Source of the DNA: Streptomyces alanosinicus | GTDB taxonomy: Bacteria > Actinomycetota > Actinomycetes > Streptomycetales > Streptomycetaceae | Assembly (NCBI RefSeq): GCF_014650595.1 | Contig: NZ_BMVG01000006.1 | Coordinates: 1 to 64,000 of the forward strand | Length of the DNA stretch: 64,000 nt | Direction: 5' to 3' | Part shown: positions 16,776-24,842 of the stretch, one piece after another | Layout: each line of letters opens with the position of its first letter | How positions within the stretch are numbered: the stretch's first letter is position 1 | Program-made: the position numbers and the translations under genes | The notes under the pieces: generated by a model | The model's input: only the letters and a program-made list of their open reading frames with translations | Databases searched by the model: none | What the model was told of the DNA's origin: nothing

Positions 16776-17984
16776 GTGCCGGTCGAGGCGTACGACTGTG
16801 ATGTGCTCGTGGTCGGTGGGGGGATCGTCGGGCTGTCCACCGCGTATGCGATCACGCGGGCCGCGCCGGGCACCCGGGTCACCGTGCTGGAGAAGGAGCC
16901 GGGCCCGGCCCGCCACCAGACAGGGCGCAACAGCGGGGTCATCCACAGCGGGATCTACTACCGGCCGGGCTCGCTCAAGGCGCGGTATGCCGTGCGGGGC
17001 GCCGCCGAGATGGTGAAGTTCTGCGCCGAGTACGGCATCGCGCACGCCGTCACCGGCAAGCTGATCGTCGCCACGGAGCGGGAGGAGCTGCCGCGCCTGC
17101 ACGCGCTCGTGCAGCGCGGCCGGGAGAACGGCATCCCGGTGCGGGAGCTGGGCGCCACGCAGATCGGCGAGTACGAACCGGAGGTGCGCGGGCTCGCCGC
17201 GATACACGTCGGGACGACCGGGGTGTGCGACTTCGTGGGAGTCGCCCGGCAGCTCGCCCGGGCCTCGGGGGCCGAGATCCGTTACGGCGCCCGGGTCGTG
17301 CGCGTCGACCGGCGCTCCGACCGGGGCGTGGCGGTGCTGACCTCGGGCGGGGACGTGGTGCGCGGCCGGGTGCTGGTCAACTGCGCCGGGCTGTACTGCG
17401 ACGAGGTGGCGCGGCTGACCGGCGATGAGCCCGAGGTACGGATCGTGCCGTTCCGCGGCGAGTACTACGAGCTGGCGCGGCCCGACCTGGTGCGGGGGCT
17501 GGTGTACCCGGTGCCGGACCCGGCGTTCCCGTTCCTCGGGGTCCATCTGACCCGGGGCATCGACGGCGGTGTGCATATCGGCCCCAACGCGGTGCCGGCC
17601 CTGGCCCGCGAGGGGTACGGCTGGGGGGTCGTACACCCCCGTGAGCTGGCCGGGACCGTGGCCTGGCCGGGGTCCTGGGCGATCGCCCGGCGGCACTGGA
17701 GATACGGGGCGGGGGAGCTGCACCGCTCGCTGTCGAAGGGAGCCTTCCTTCAGGCCGTGCGGCGGCTGCTGCCCGCGGTGGAGGAGGCGGACCTGGTGCG
17801 GGCCCCGGCCGGGGTGCGGGCACAGGCGGTGCTGCGGGACGGGACGCTGGTGGACGACTTCCTCATCCGGGAGGGGAGCCGCGCGGTGCATGTCCTCAAC
17901 GCGCCCTCGCCGGCCGCCACGGCCTCCCTGCCGATCGGCAGAGAAGTCGGGCGTCGGGTGCTGTCCATGCTCGGCTCGCTGTAG
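16776..17984 (+). CDS. lhgO: L-2-hydroxyglutarate oxidase (LhgO-like)
   Basis: About 402 aa. The FAD-binding Rossmann motif is at the N-terminus (DVLVVGGGIVGLSTAYAI), with the family signature HQTGRNSGVIHSGIYY (about 45-60) and C-terminal GVRAQAVLRDGTLVDDF plus HVLNAPSPAATASLPIG. These flavoproteins oxidise L-2-hydroxyglutarate to 2-oxoglutarate. The GTG at 16776 is preferred since GGGAGG (16762-16767) is eight bases upstream; GTGs at 16767 and 16770 are also in frame. The gene is followed 42 bp later by trmB. Confidence 0.9.
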   Translation: MPVEAYDCDVLVVGGGIVGLSTAYAITRAAPGTRVTVLEKEPGPARHQTGRNSGVIHSGIYYRPGSLKARYAVRGAAEMVKFCAEYGIAHAVTGKLIVATEREELPRLHALVQRGRENGIPVRELGATQIGEYEPEVRGLAAIHVGTTGVCDFVGVARQLARASGAEIRYGARVVRVDRRSDRGVAVLTSGGDVVRGRVLVNCAGLYCDEVARLTGDEPEVRIVPFRGEYYELARPDLVRGLVYPVPDPAFPFLGVHLTRGIDGGVHIGPNAVPALAREGYGWGVVHPRELAGTVAWPGSWAIARRHWRYGAGELHRSLSKGAFLQAVRRLLPAVEEADLVRAPAGVRAQAVLRDGTLVDDFLIREGSRAVHVLNAPSPAATASLPIGREVGRRVLSMLGSL

Positions 17985-18010
17985 TACCCGGCAGTACCCG
18001 GCGAGCGCCG

Positions 18011-18029
18011 TAAAATCGGTTCTACTGTG
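18011..18029 (+). promoter_or_regulatory. Putative -10 of leaderless trmB transcript
   Basis: TAAAAT (18011-18016) ends 11 bases before the GTG start and no Shine-Dalgarno is present, the pattern of leaderless mRNA. The -35 is poor. Confidence 0.45.
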
Positions 18030-18851
18030 TCTGACTTCCTCAACGCCCCCGCAGCCCCCACGCCGGCCTCCCACGCCCCCGGTGTCTCCGTCCGGCATAC
18101 CCGGGCCAAGGGGGAGCCGCGGTTTCCGGACGGGCCGAAGGCCGATCCCGCCGGGTCGCACTTCGAGCGGCGGATCCGGAGCTTCCAGCCCCGGCGCAGC
18201 CGGGTGACCGCCGGGCAGGCGGACGCCCTGCAGCGGCTGTGGCCCCAGTGGGGGCTCGACATCGACGGCCGGGGGATCATCGACCTCGGCGAGCTGTTCG
18301 GCAACGACCGGCCCGTCGTGCTGGAGATCGGGTTCGGGATGGGCGAGGCGACCGCGCAGATGGCCGCCGCCGACCCGGACACCAATGTCCTCGCCGCCGA
18401 TGTGCACACCCCGGGGCAGGGCAATCTGCTGAGCCTCGCCGACCGCAACGGCCTGGCCAACATCCGGGTGGCCAACGGCGACGCGATCATCCTGCTCAGG
18501 GAGATGCTCGCCCCCGACTCGCTCGACGGGCTGCGCGTGTACTTCCCGGACCCCTGGCCCAAGAAGCGGCATCACAAGCGGCGGCTCATCCAGCCCGAGT
18601 TCCTGACGCTCGCCGCGACCCGGCTGAAGCCCGGTGCGCTCGTGCACTGCGCGACCGACTGGGAGCCGTACGCCGAGCAGATGCTGGAGGTGCTCGGCGC
18701 GCACCCCGACTTCGAGAACACGCAGGAGGACGGCGGTTTCGCACCGCGCCCGCAGTACCGGCCGCTGACCCGTTTCGAGGGTCAGGGACTGGACAAGGGA
18801 CATGTGGTGAACGATCTGCTGTTCCGTCGCGTACCGCACCAGGGCCGGTAA
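18027..18851 (+). CDS. trmB: tRNA (guanine-N7-)-methyltransferase
   Basis: The 274-aa product has a 55-residue variable N-terminal extension, the S-adenosylmethionine motif VLEIGFGMGEATAQMA (about 100-115), and the TrmB signatures LRVYFPDPWPKKRHHKRRLIQPEFL (about 170-195) and TDWEPYAEQML. It forms m7G46 in tRNA. It sits between lhgO and a PrsW-type gene on the same strand. Confidence 0.95.
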   Translation: MSDFLNAPAAPTPASHAPGVSVRHTRAKGEPRFPDGPKADPAGSHFERRIRSFQPRRSRVTAGQADALQRLWPQWGLDIDGRGIIDLGELFGNDRPVVLEIGFGMGEATAQMAAADPDTNVLAADVHTPGQGNLLSLADRNGLANIRVANGDAIILLREMLAPDSLDGLRVYFPDPWPKKRHHKRRLIQPEFLTLAATRLKPGALVHCATDWEPYAEQMLEVLGAHPDFENTQEDGGFAPRPQYRPLTRFEGQGLDKGHVVNDLLFRRVPHQGR

Positions 18852-18893
18852 ACCGCTCCAGCCCCTCGTCCCGTCACCGTTAGGGTCGATGCC

Positions 18894-20207
18894 GTGGCCA
18901 CCAGTCCTCCGTTTCCGACGTATCCCCCGGGCCCCGAGGGCCTGGTGCTCCGCCATCCGCACTGGTGGCAGCGCACGTGGGTGCGGTACGGGGCACTGAT
19001 CACCCTGCTGGCGCTGTCCGGGCTGGTCATCCTCGCGCTGGTGCGCAGGCAGACCGGCACCGAGGGCTTTCTCGTCGGGATCGCGCTGGCCATGCTGCCC
19101 GTGCCATGGCTCATAGCCGCGTTCCGCTGGCTGGACCGGGTGGCGCCGGGCCCCTGGCGGAACCTGGTCTTCGCCTTCGCCTGGGGGGCGTGCGCGGCGG
19201 CGCTGATAGCCATCGTCGCCAACAGCTTCGCGACCAAGTGGATAGCGACCGCCACCGCCGATCCGGCCAGTGCGAACACCCTCGGCGCCACCGTGATAGC
19301 GCCCGTCGTGGAGGAGTCCGCCAAGGCCGCGGCGGTCCTGCTGGTCTTTCTCTTCCGCCGGCGTGACTTCACCGGGATCGTGGACGGCGTGGTGATAGCG
19401 GGGATCACCGCCACCGGGTTCGCCTTCACCGAGAACATCCTCTATCTGGGTACGGCCTTCGGGACCGACCAGCTCACCGGCGGCCGTGGCATCGCCTCCG
19501 TCACCGCCGCCACCTTCTTCGTACGCATCGTGATGTCGCCGTTCGCGCACCCTCTGTTCACCACCCTCACCGGGCTCGGCTTCGGCACCGCCGCGCTCTC
19601 CGCCGAGCGGCAGCGCCTGCGGCGGGCGCTGCCGCCGGTCTGCGGTCTGCTGCTCGCGATGAGCATGCACGCCTTCTGGAACGGCTCCTCCACCTTCGGC
19701 GAGTTCGGGTTCTTCGCCGTGTACGGCGCCTTCATGATGCCCGCCTTCGGGCTCCTGACCTGGCTCGCGATCTGGACGCGGCAACGAGAGCTGCGGACCG
19801 TGCGGGAGGAGCTGCCGGCGTATGTGCTGGCCGGGTGGCTGGGGCCGGCCGAGCCGTTCGCGCTGGGCTCGATGGCGGCGCGGCGAACGGCCCGTGACTA
19901 CGCCCGGCACCACCATGGCCGGCCGGCGGCGCGAGCGGTGGCGCAGTACGAGGCCTGCGCCACCTCGCTCGCGTTTCTGCGGCACCGGGGGCGCCAGGGG
20001 AAGGCCGGGGCCGACTTCGTCGTACGGGAGCGGGAGCTGCTGGATCAGCTGTGGAAGGGGCGGGACGCGGCCCGGCCCGCCCTGGAGTACGCGGCGCGGG
20101 TGGCCGCGCCGGTCTGGCCGGTGCAGCAGGCACCGGTGGCGACGGCGTGGCCGGGGTACGGCTATCCGGCGGCGCCCTACTCCGCGTACAACCCGTATCG
20201 GTCGTAA
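18894..20207 (+). CDS. PrsW-family intramembrane metalloprotease
   Basis: The 437-aa protein has about eight transmembrane helices in the first 300 residues and the PrsW glutamate motifs PVVEESAKAAAV (about 140-150), TGFAFTENILYL (175-190) and a membrane His in LAMSMHAFWN (260-270). PrsW proteases perform site-1 cleavage of anti-sigma factors in Bacillus; substrates in Streptomyces are unknown. The C-terminus ends in a Tyr/Pro/Ala-rich tail (WPGYGYPAAPYSAYNPYRS). TAGGGT (18881-18886) eight bases before the GTG suggests a leaderless transcript. Confidence 0.85.
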   Translation: MATSPPFPTYPPGPEGLVLRHPHWWQRTWVRYGALITLLALSGLVILALVRRQTGTEGFLVGIALAMLPVPWLIAAFRWLDRVAPGPWRNLVFAFAWGACAAALIAIVANSFATKWIATATADPASANTLGATVIAPVVEESAKAAAVLLVFLFRRRDFTGIVDGVVIAGITATGFAFTENILYLGTAFGTDQLTGGRGIASVTAATFFVRIVMSPFAHPLFTTLTGLGFGTAALSAERQRLRRALPPVCGLLLAMSMHAFWNGSSTFGEFGFFAVYGAFMMPAFGLLTWLAIWTRQRELRTVREELPAYVLAGWLGPAEPFALGSMAARRTARDYARHHHGRPAARAVAQYEACATSLAFLRHRGRQGKAGADFVVRERELLDQLWKGRDAARPALEYAARVAAPVWPVQQAPVATAWPGYGYPAAPYSAYNPYRS

Positions 20208-20210
20208 CGG

Positions 20211-20293
20211 AACCGGCGGACCGGCGGACCGGGAAACCGACGGACCGGCAGACCGTGAAATCGACAGACCGTCGGACCGGCAGACCGGCGGGC
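20211..20293. repeat. Short tandem GGACCGGC/AGACCG repeats
   Basis: About 80 bp of degenerate 8-16-bp units (GGACCGGCGGACCGGGAAACCG and variants) fill the gap between the convergent PrsW and aldo/keto reductase genes. No clear hairpin; possibly low-complexity expansion. Confidence 0.7.
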
Positions 20294-21237
20294 TAGGCCG
20301 ACGCCTCCGTCAGGCTCGCCACTTCCTTGTCCGTCAGCTTCAGGTCCGCCGCCGCCAGCAGCGCCGGGAGCTGCTCGACCGTGCGGGCCGAGGCGATCGG
20401 CGCGGTGATCGTCGGCTGGGCGGCGAGCCAGGCGAGGGCGACCGTGGCGACAGGGGCGTCGTGCGCGGCGGCGATCTCGTCCAGGGCCGCGAGGACCTTC
20501 TGGCCGCGCTCGGAGTCCGCGTAGCCCTGGGCGCGGCCGGCGCGGGCGCTGTCGACCGTGGTGCCGGGGCGGTACTTGCCGGTGAGGAAGCCCGCGGCGA
20601 GCGAGAAGTAGGGAACCGCGGACAGGCCCTCCTCGGCGGCCAGGTCCTGCAGCGGGCCCTCGTAGGTGTCGCGGGAGACCAGGTTGTAGTGCGGCTGGAG
20701 GGCGACGTAGCGGGCCAGGCCCTCACGGTCGGAGAAGTCGAGGGAGGCCTTGAGCCGCTCGGGGCTGATGTTGGAGGCGGCGATGTGCCGGACCTTGCCC
20801 GCCTTCACCAGCTCGTCGAGGGCGCCGATGATCTCCTCGACCGGCACCTCGGGCTGGTCGAAGTGGGTGTAGTAGAGATCGATGTGGTCGGTGTCCAGGC
20901 GGCGCAGGGAGGCGTCGGCGGCGGCCTTGATGTTGGCGGCGGACAGGCCCTGGTACTCGGGGTGCTGGCTGACCTTGGTGGCGATGACGACATCGTCGCG
21001 GTTGCCGCGGGCCCTGACCCACTTGCCGATGATCGTCTCGGACTCGCCGCCCTGGTTGCCCTCGATCCACGCCGTGTAGGAGTCGGCGGTGTCGACGAAG
21101 TTGCCGCCGGCGGCCGCGTAGGCGTCGAGCACGGCGAAGGAGGTCTCCTCGTCGGCGGTCCAGCCGAAGACGTTGCCGCCGAGGGAGAGCGGGAAGACCT
21201 GGAGGTCGGAGGAGCCGAGTGTGCGCAGAGAGGTCAT
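20293..21237 (-). CDS. Aldo/keto reductase
   Basis: The 314-aa product from the ATG at 21237 (MTSLRTLGSSDLQV) is a TIM-barrel NADPH-dependent carbonyl reductase. Visible catalytic residues: Asp in VDTADSY (about 50), Tyr of that motif, Lys in VIATKVSQ (about 80) and His in YYTHFDQPEVP (about 120). The C-terminus has the NADP-binding ITAPIASARTVEQL. It resembles the YghZ/Tas-like general AKR group. Substrate unknown; 90 bp from the end of the M23 peptidase gene. Confidence 0.9.
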   Translation of the reverse strand: MTSLRTLGSSDLQVFPLSLGGNVFGWTADEETSFAVLDAYAAAGGNFVDTADSYTAWIEGNQGGESETIIGKWVRARGNRDDVVIATKVSQHPEYQGLSAANIKAAADASLRRLDTDHIDLYYTHFDQPEVPVEEIIGALDELVKAGKVRHIAASNISPERLKASLDFSDREGLARYVALQPHYNLVSRDTYEGPLQDLAAEEGLSAVPYFSLAAGFLTGKYRPGTTVDSARAGRAQGYADSERGQKVLAALDEIAAAHDAPVATVALAWLAAQPTITAPIASARTVEQLPALLAAADLKLTDKEVASLTEASA

Positions 21238-21326
21238 GTCGTACGTCAACGCCGGCGGTGGATGATCGATTCCGCCGCCGGCGCCGAGTTCACCCGGATG
21301 TCAGGAGTCAGAGGCAGGGGTCGGGG

Positions 21327-22349
21327 TCAGGGGTTGAGGCCCTTGTCCCGCAGCCACGGGGCCGGGTCGATGGCGGTGGCCTGTCCGTCCGGGTGGACCT
21401 CCAGGTGGAGGTGCGGGCCGGTGACGTTGCCGGTGGCCCCGACGCGGCCGATGACCTCGCCGGTGGAGACCTTCTGGCCGACCGAGACATTGATCGAGGA
21501 CTGGTGGCAGAACCACAGCTCGGTGCCGTCGTCCAGGGTCACGACGGTGCGGTAGCCATAGGCGCCGGCCCAGCCCGCCTCGGTGACCGTGCCGCTGTGG
21601 ACGGCCTTGATGAGGGTGCCGGTGGGGGCGGCGAAGTCGAGGCCCGTGTGGTAGCCGGAGGACCACATCGCGCCGGGCTGACCGAAGGTGCCGGTGATCG
21701 TGTACGAGACGACGGGCAGCTGGTACTGCTTGGCCAGCTCGGCCAGCCGCTTGGCCTCGGCCGCCTTCTTGGCGTCGGCCTCCGCCTTCTGCTGGGCGGC
21801 GGCGGCCTTGGCGGCGGCGTCCTTCTCCGCCTTGGCGGCCGCGTCGGAGGTCTGCTTCTCGGCGGCGGCGAGCGCGGCGGCGGTGGCCTTGCTGTCGGCC
21901 TTGCTCTGCTGCTGGTCGGCCTGGGCCATGATCCGGTTGCGCAGGGCCTCGCCGGCGTCACCGCTGTCGGCGCTCTCGGAGGTCACACCGACCTTGCTGA
22001 GCCCGGTGGCGGTGGTCTTGGGCGCGTCCGGGGAACCCTCCCCGAAGAAGTGGGTCACGGAGTCCGGCAGCGATATGGAGACCGGCGGCTTGCCGGTGTT
22101 GGCGCTGGCCATGCCGCCCGCGCCGACCGCGGCCATCACGCCGACGCCGAGGACGGTGGAGCTGCGCTTGAATCCGTTGCGCTGCTTGGCGACGCGGTGT
22201 CGGCCACGGACCGGGGGGAGGGACTCCTCGGTGGGGTTCCACTCCTCCCAGGGGCCTTCATCGGTGCCATAGGCGCCATAGGCGAAGGTCTCGGGATCGG
22301 TCCCCGCGGGGGCGAACGGGGCTTCTGGGGCAGGCGGGTTGGACGCCAC
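21327..22349 (-). CDS. M23 (LytM-type) cell-wall endopeptidase
   Basis: The 340-aa protein starts with GTG preceded by AGGAG. It has a hydrophilic N-terminus, a membrane/signal segment (about 62-85, STVLGVGVMAAVGAGGMASANTG), an Ala/Lys-rich coiled coil (about 125-205) and a C-terminal M23 domain (about 220-335) with complete zinc/active residues: HTGLDF (HxxxD), FCHQSS and PHLHLEV (HxH). It should cleave peptidoglycan cross-bridges outside the membrane. The 5' UTR holds a c-di-AMP riboswitch, the known control mode for many actinobacterial cell-wall hydrolases. Confidence 0.92.
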   Translation of the reverse strand: MASNPPAPEAPFAPAGTDPETFAYGAYGTDEGPWEEWNPTEESLPPVRGRHRVAKQRNGFKRSSTVLGVGVMAAVGAGGMASANTGKPPVSISLPDSVTHFFGEGSPDAPKTTATGLSKVGVTSESADSGDAGEALRNRIMAQADQQQSKADSKATAAALAAAEKQTSDAAAKAEKDAAAKAAAAQQKAEADAKKAAEAKRLAELAKQYQLPVVSYTITGTFGQPGAMWSSGYHTGLDFAAPTGTLIKAVHSGTVTEAGWAGAYGYRTVVTLDDGTELWFCHQSSINVSVGQKVSTGEVIGRVGATGNVTGPHLHLEVHPDGQATAIDPAPWLRDKGLNP

Positions 22350-22372
22350 TCGGGCGTGCTCCTTTCCTTCCT

Positions 22373-22518
22373 CCGCCTACCGGGTTAGCTGACGGGTTCG
22401 GAGCAGGAAGGTCTCCTACGCGCGTATACCGGGCGTGGACTCCGCGAGTTCACGACGATATGTGCGCGATTCACCCCAAGGTGGTGGTTCCCCGGTTCCC
22501 TCGCGGGATTCGGCGCGT
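22373..22518 (-). promoter_or_regulatory. ydaO/yuaA c-di-AMP riboswitch
   Basis: On the minus strand the conserved elements occur in the right order: P1 strand CGCC with GAATCC (22506-22515), GGGAACCGGGGAACC (22486-22500), TTGGGGTGAATCG (22467-22479), and CCGAACCCGTCAGCTAACCC followed by GGTAGGC (22375-22401); P1 closes with GGCG (22373-22376). The element ends directly before the ribosome site of the M23 peptidase. By analogy with other actinobacterial members it should turn expression down at high c-di-AMP. Confidence 0.92.
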
Positions 22519-22868
22519 GCGCACGGAGCCGCCTCGGGTGACGGCTGGGACGACCGCGCTGCGTTATCGAACGTTAATAGACCCGTGAGTGAGTTTCCAA
22601 GCCGTTCCACTTGATCATTAACGTTTTCCGCCCCGGACTTACCGGTCAGGAGCGCAGCAAACCGGGCGAGTTGACCGTCGTACAGTAGCGTCGAGTCGTT
22701 TGATGGTGACTCAGATGTGATGCGGAGGGCGGTCGTCCGGTCACTGTCGGTGAGGTCGCCCATGCCGATGGCGCCCCATTGACCCGAGCGGATGACACCG
22801 GCCCGCACCTCACGGTTAACCGATGTGCAAGAAGTCCCGCGCATGGAGTACAGTAGTGAACACAACGA
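22519..22868. other. Non-coding region with divergent promoters
   Basis: About 350 bp between the riboswitch and the initiator tRNA; no gene seen. On the minus strand CTTGGA (22596-22601) and TATTAA (22574-22579), 16 bp apart, may drive the M23 transcript. On the plus strand TGCAAG (22826-22831), 17 bp, TACAGT (22849-22854) may drive the tRNA. Confidence 0.5.
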
Positions 22869-22942
22869 CGCGGGGTGGAGCAGCTCGGTAGCTCGCTGGG
22901 CTCATAACCCAGAGGTCGCAGGTTCAAATCCTGTCCCCGCTA
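22869..22942 (+). tRNA. tRNA-fMet (CAT), initiator
   Basis: A full cloverleaf with anticodon CAT in loop CTCATAA. Initiator features are visible: unpaired C1 against U72 and three consecutive G-C pairs at the base of the anticodon stem (GGG/CCC). CCA is not encoded. Confidence 0.95.
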
Positions 22943-22948
22943 CTGAAG

Positions 22949-22987
22949 ACTCAGGGCCCGGAAGCCAATGGTTTCCGGGCCCTGAGT
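22949..22987. terminator. Bidirectional hairpin terminator
   Basis: ACTCAGGGCCCGGAA / TTTCCGGGCCCTGAGT, nearly perfect 15-bp stem with an 8-nt loop, just after tRNA-fMet and before the convergent reductase-deaminase gene. Confidence 0.85.
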
Positions 22988-23002
22988 GTTGTCCGGGTGG
23001 AT

Positions 23003-24136
23003 TCACCCCACCAGATGCCGGTTCGGCGCCTTGGCCTGCTCCTCGCACTCCGGCAGTACGACCACCTCGGCGCCCCCCTTCGCCAGAATTCCCGTGCCGT
23101 CGGCCCCCGCCACGAACGTGTCCGGCTCCTGCCACGCCGTGACCACCCGCCGTACCCCCGCCCGCAGGATCAGCTCGGCGCACGGCACGGGGCGGGAGGC
23201 CCGACGGGCGCACGGCTCCAGGCTGCTGTAGACCGTGGCGGCGGCCAGCCGCGGATCCGCCGGGTCGATCTTCGCGAGCGCGGCCTCCTCCGCGTGGACC
23301 ACAGGGTCCTCGCCCTCCCGGGAGTGGCCGCGGGCCAGCTCGGTGCCGTCGGCGGCGACCACCACCGCCCCCACACTGAACGCCGTGGGCGACGGCGGGC
23401 ACAGCGCGGCCAGCTCGCATGCGGTGCGCAGCCAGTGCCGGTCGGCGGCGGCGGGGACACGCCCGGTGCCGGGGGCCGTGGGCTCGTAGCGCATGAGGAC
23501 CACGTCCTCGATCCGGCGGGTCTCGGCCAGGCGCAGCCGGCCGCCCTGATAGCCGCCCGGACCGAACAGGCGGGGCGCGGCCGGATCGCCGACGAACAGC
23601 GGGGCGAGGACCAGCTGCAGCTCGTCGGCGAGCCCCTGCTGGAGCAGCTGGGTGTGGACCGTGCCGCCGCCCTCGACCATCAGCCGGCGCACCCCGCGCA
23701 CGTCCCGCAGGTGGGACAGCAGGGCCCGCCAGTCGAGGCCGGGGCCCAGCGGGACGATGTCGGCGGCGGTGCCGAGGCGACGGGCGGCCTGCTCGGCGCC
23801 CCGGTCGGTGGTGTAGACGAGCTTGTCGCCGCCGGCGTGCCAGAAGTTGGCGGCGGGGTCGAGGTCGCCGGTGGCGGTGACGGTCACCTTCAGCGGGTAC
23901 GCGGGCCGGCCCTCCTGGACCCGGGCCGCTCGGCGCTCGGCGGAGTTGACCAGCAGCCGCGGGTTGTCGGCGCGGATGGTGCCGGCGCCGATCAGGATGG
24001 CGTCGGCGGAGGCCCGTACCGCGTCGACCCGGTCGAAGTCGGCTGGGCTGGACAGCAGAAGCCGTTCGGGGCCTGTGTCGTCCAGATAACCGTCGAGGGA
24101 GACGGCGGCGGACAGCAGCACGTACGGGTAAGACAT
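23003..24136 (-). CDS. Bifunctional RibD-like protein, reductase-deaminase order
   Basis: A 377-aa protein joining two riboflavin-type enzymes. Residues about 1-225 form the dihydrofolate-reductase-like reductase (SLDGYLDDTG, ILIGAGTIRADNPRL, RLMVEGGGTVHTQLL). Residues 240-365 form a cytidine-deaminase fold with zinc motifs HAEEAAL and SLEPCARRASRPVPCAE. In typical RibD the deaminase is N-terminal, so the order is reversed. A GTP cyclohydrolase II gene nearby supports action on pyrimidine products of GTP. It diverges from a MarR gene 77 bp away. Whether it serves flavin, deazaflavin-type or toxoflavin-type metabolism is open. Confidence 0.85.
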   Translation of the reverse strand: MSYPYVLLSAAVSLDGYLDDTGPERLLLSSPADFDRVDAVRASADAILIGAGTIRADNPRLLVNSAERRAARVQEGRPAYPLKVTVTATGDLDPAANFWHAGGDKLVYTTDRGAEQAARRLGTAADIVPLGPGLDWRALLSHLRDVRGVRRLMVEGGGTVHTQLLQQGLADELQLVLAPLFVGDPAAPRLFGPGGYQGGRLRLAETRRIEDVVLMRYEPTAPGTGRVPAAADRHWLRTACELAALCPPSPTAFSVGAVVVAADGTELARGHSREGEDPVVHAEEAALAKIDPADPRLAAATVYSSLEPCARRASRPVPCAELILRAGVRRVVTAWQEPDTFVAGADGTGILAKGGAEVVVLPECEEQAKAPNRHLVG

Positions 24137-24178
24137 CGGCGCGCTCTCCCTGGGAAGTATGCGAAGTCTGCGTCACTC

Positions 24179-24207
24179 TTGGTTCAAGTTTTAAACAAAC
24201 CTACACT
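24179..24207 (+). promoter_or_regulatory. Promoter and operator of the MarR gene
   Basis: TTGGTT (24179-24184), 17-bp spacer, TACACT (24202-24207), with the ATG six bases later, so a leaderless start is likely. The palindrome-like TTCAAGTTTTAAA (24183-24195) lies inside the promoter and resembles the two sites near 24760 and 24805. Confidence 0.6.
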
Positions 24208-24213
24208 GGCGGT

Positions 24214-24729
24214 ATGACGACCCGCTGGCTCACCCCCGAGGAGCAGCGCGCCTGGCGCGCGTATCTCGCCGCGACGCACCTCCTGGAGGACGCGATCGAC
24301 CGACAGCTCCAGCAGGACGCCGGCATGCCGCACCTGTTCTACTCCGTGCTGGCCAATCTCTCCGAGGCGCCCGAGCGGCGGCTGCGCATGACCGATCTCG
24401 CGGAGACGCTGAAGATCACGCGCAGTCGGCTGACGTATGCGGTGACCCGCCTGGAGCGGGACGGGCTGGTGCGCCGGGAGGACTGCGCCTGGGACAAGCG
24501 CAGCAGTATCGCCGTACTGACGGACGAGGGCACGGAGGTGCTGGAGCGTTCGGCACCCGGGCATGTGGAGACGGTGCGCGCCACCCTGTTCGACCGGCTC
24601 GCGCCGGAGCAGGTGCGGCAGATGGAGGAGATCTTCACGGGGGTCGTGCGGGGGCTGCAGGGTGACGGCGCCGAGCCCGGGACGGACGACGTCCCCTGGC
24701 GGCGCCGGTCGTCCTGTTCCGGCTCCTGA
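24214..24729 (+). CDS. MarR-family transcriptional regulator
   Basis: A 171-aa protein with a MarR winged helix (about 45-110: LRMTDLAETLKITRSRLTYAVTRLERDGLVRREDCAWDKRSSIAVLTDEG). No Shine-Dalgarno; a -10 lies six bases upstream of the ATG. The gene lies between the reductase-deaminase gene (divergent) and the GTP cyclohydrolase II gene (same strand), with related operator-like words in front of itself and the cyclohydrolase, so it probably controls both. The last ~20 residues are polar and not conserved in the fold. Confidence 0.88.
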   Translation: MTTRWLTPEEQRAWRAYLAATHLLEDAIDRQLQQDAGMPHLFYSVLANLSEAPERRLRMTDLAETLKITRSRLTYAVTRLERDGLVRREDCAWDKRSSIAVLTDEGTEVLERSAPGHVETVRATLFDRLAPEQVRQMEEIFTGVVRGLQGDGAEPGTDDVPWRRRSSCSGS

Positions 24730-24754
24730 GCCACACCCGGCACCCGGAAAACAA

Positions 24755-24818
24755 TTGCTTTAAGTTTGAAACATGGGGTAGGGTCACCTCCTGTCATCGC
24801 TGCTTCAAATCTGAAGCA
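24755..24818 (+). promoter_or_regulatory. Promoter and two MarR-type operators of GTP cyclohydrolase II gene
   Basis: TTGCTT (24755-24760) and TAGGGT (24779-24784), 18 bp apart, flank the word CTTTAAGTTTGAAAC (24758-24772). Downstream is a perfect palindrome TGCTTCA-AATC-TGAAGCA (24801-24818). Both share the TTNAAGTTTNAA-like pattern seen before the marR gene. Confidence 0.6.
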
Positions 24819-24842
24819 GCCGCCGCTCCTGGAGGGACCCGC

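Noticed and set aside
16752..19985. 1077-codon minus-strand frame opposite lhgO, trmB and the PrsW gene
   Set aside because: Shadow frame; the three plus-strand genes have recognised motifs and start signals.
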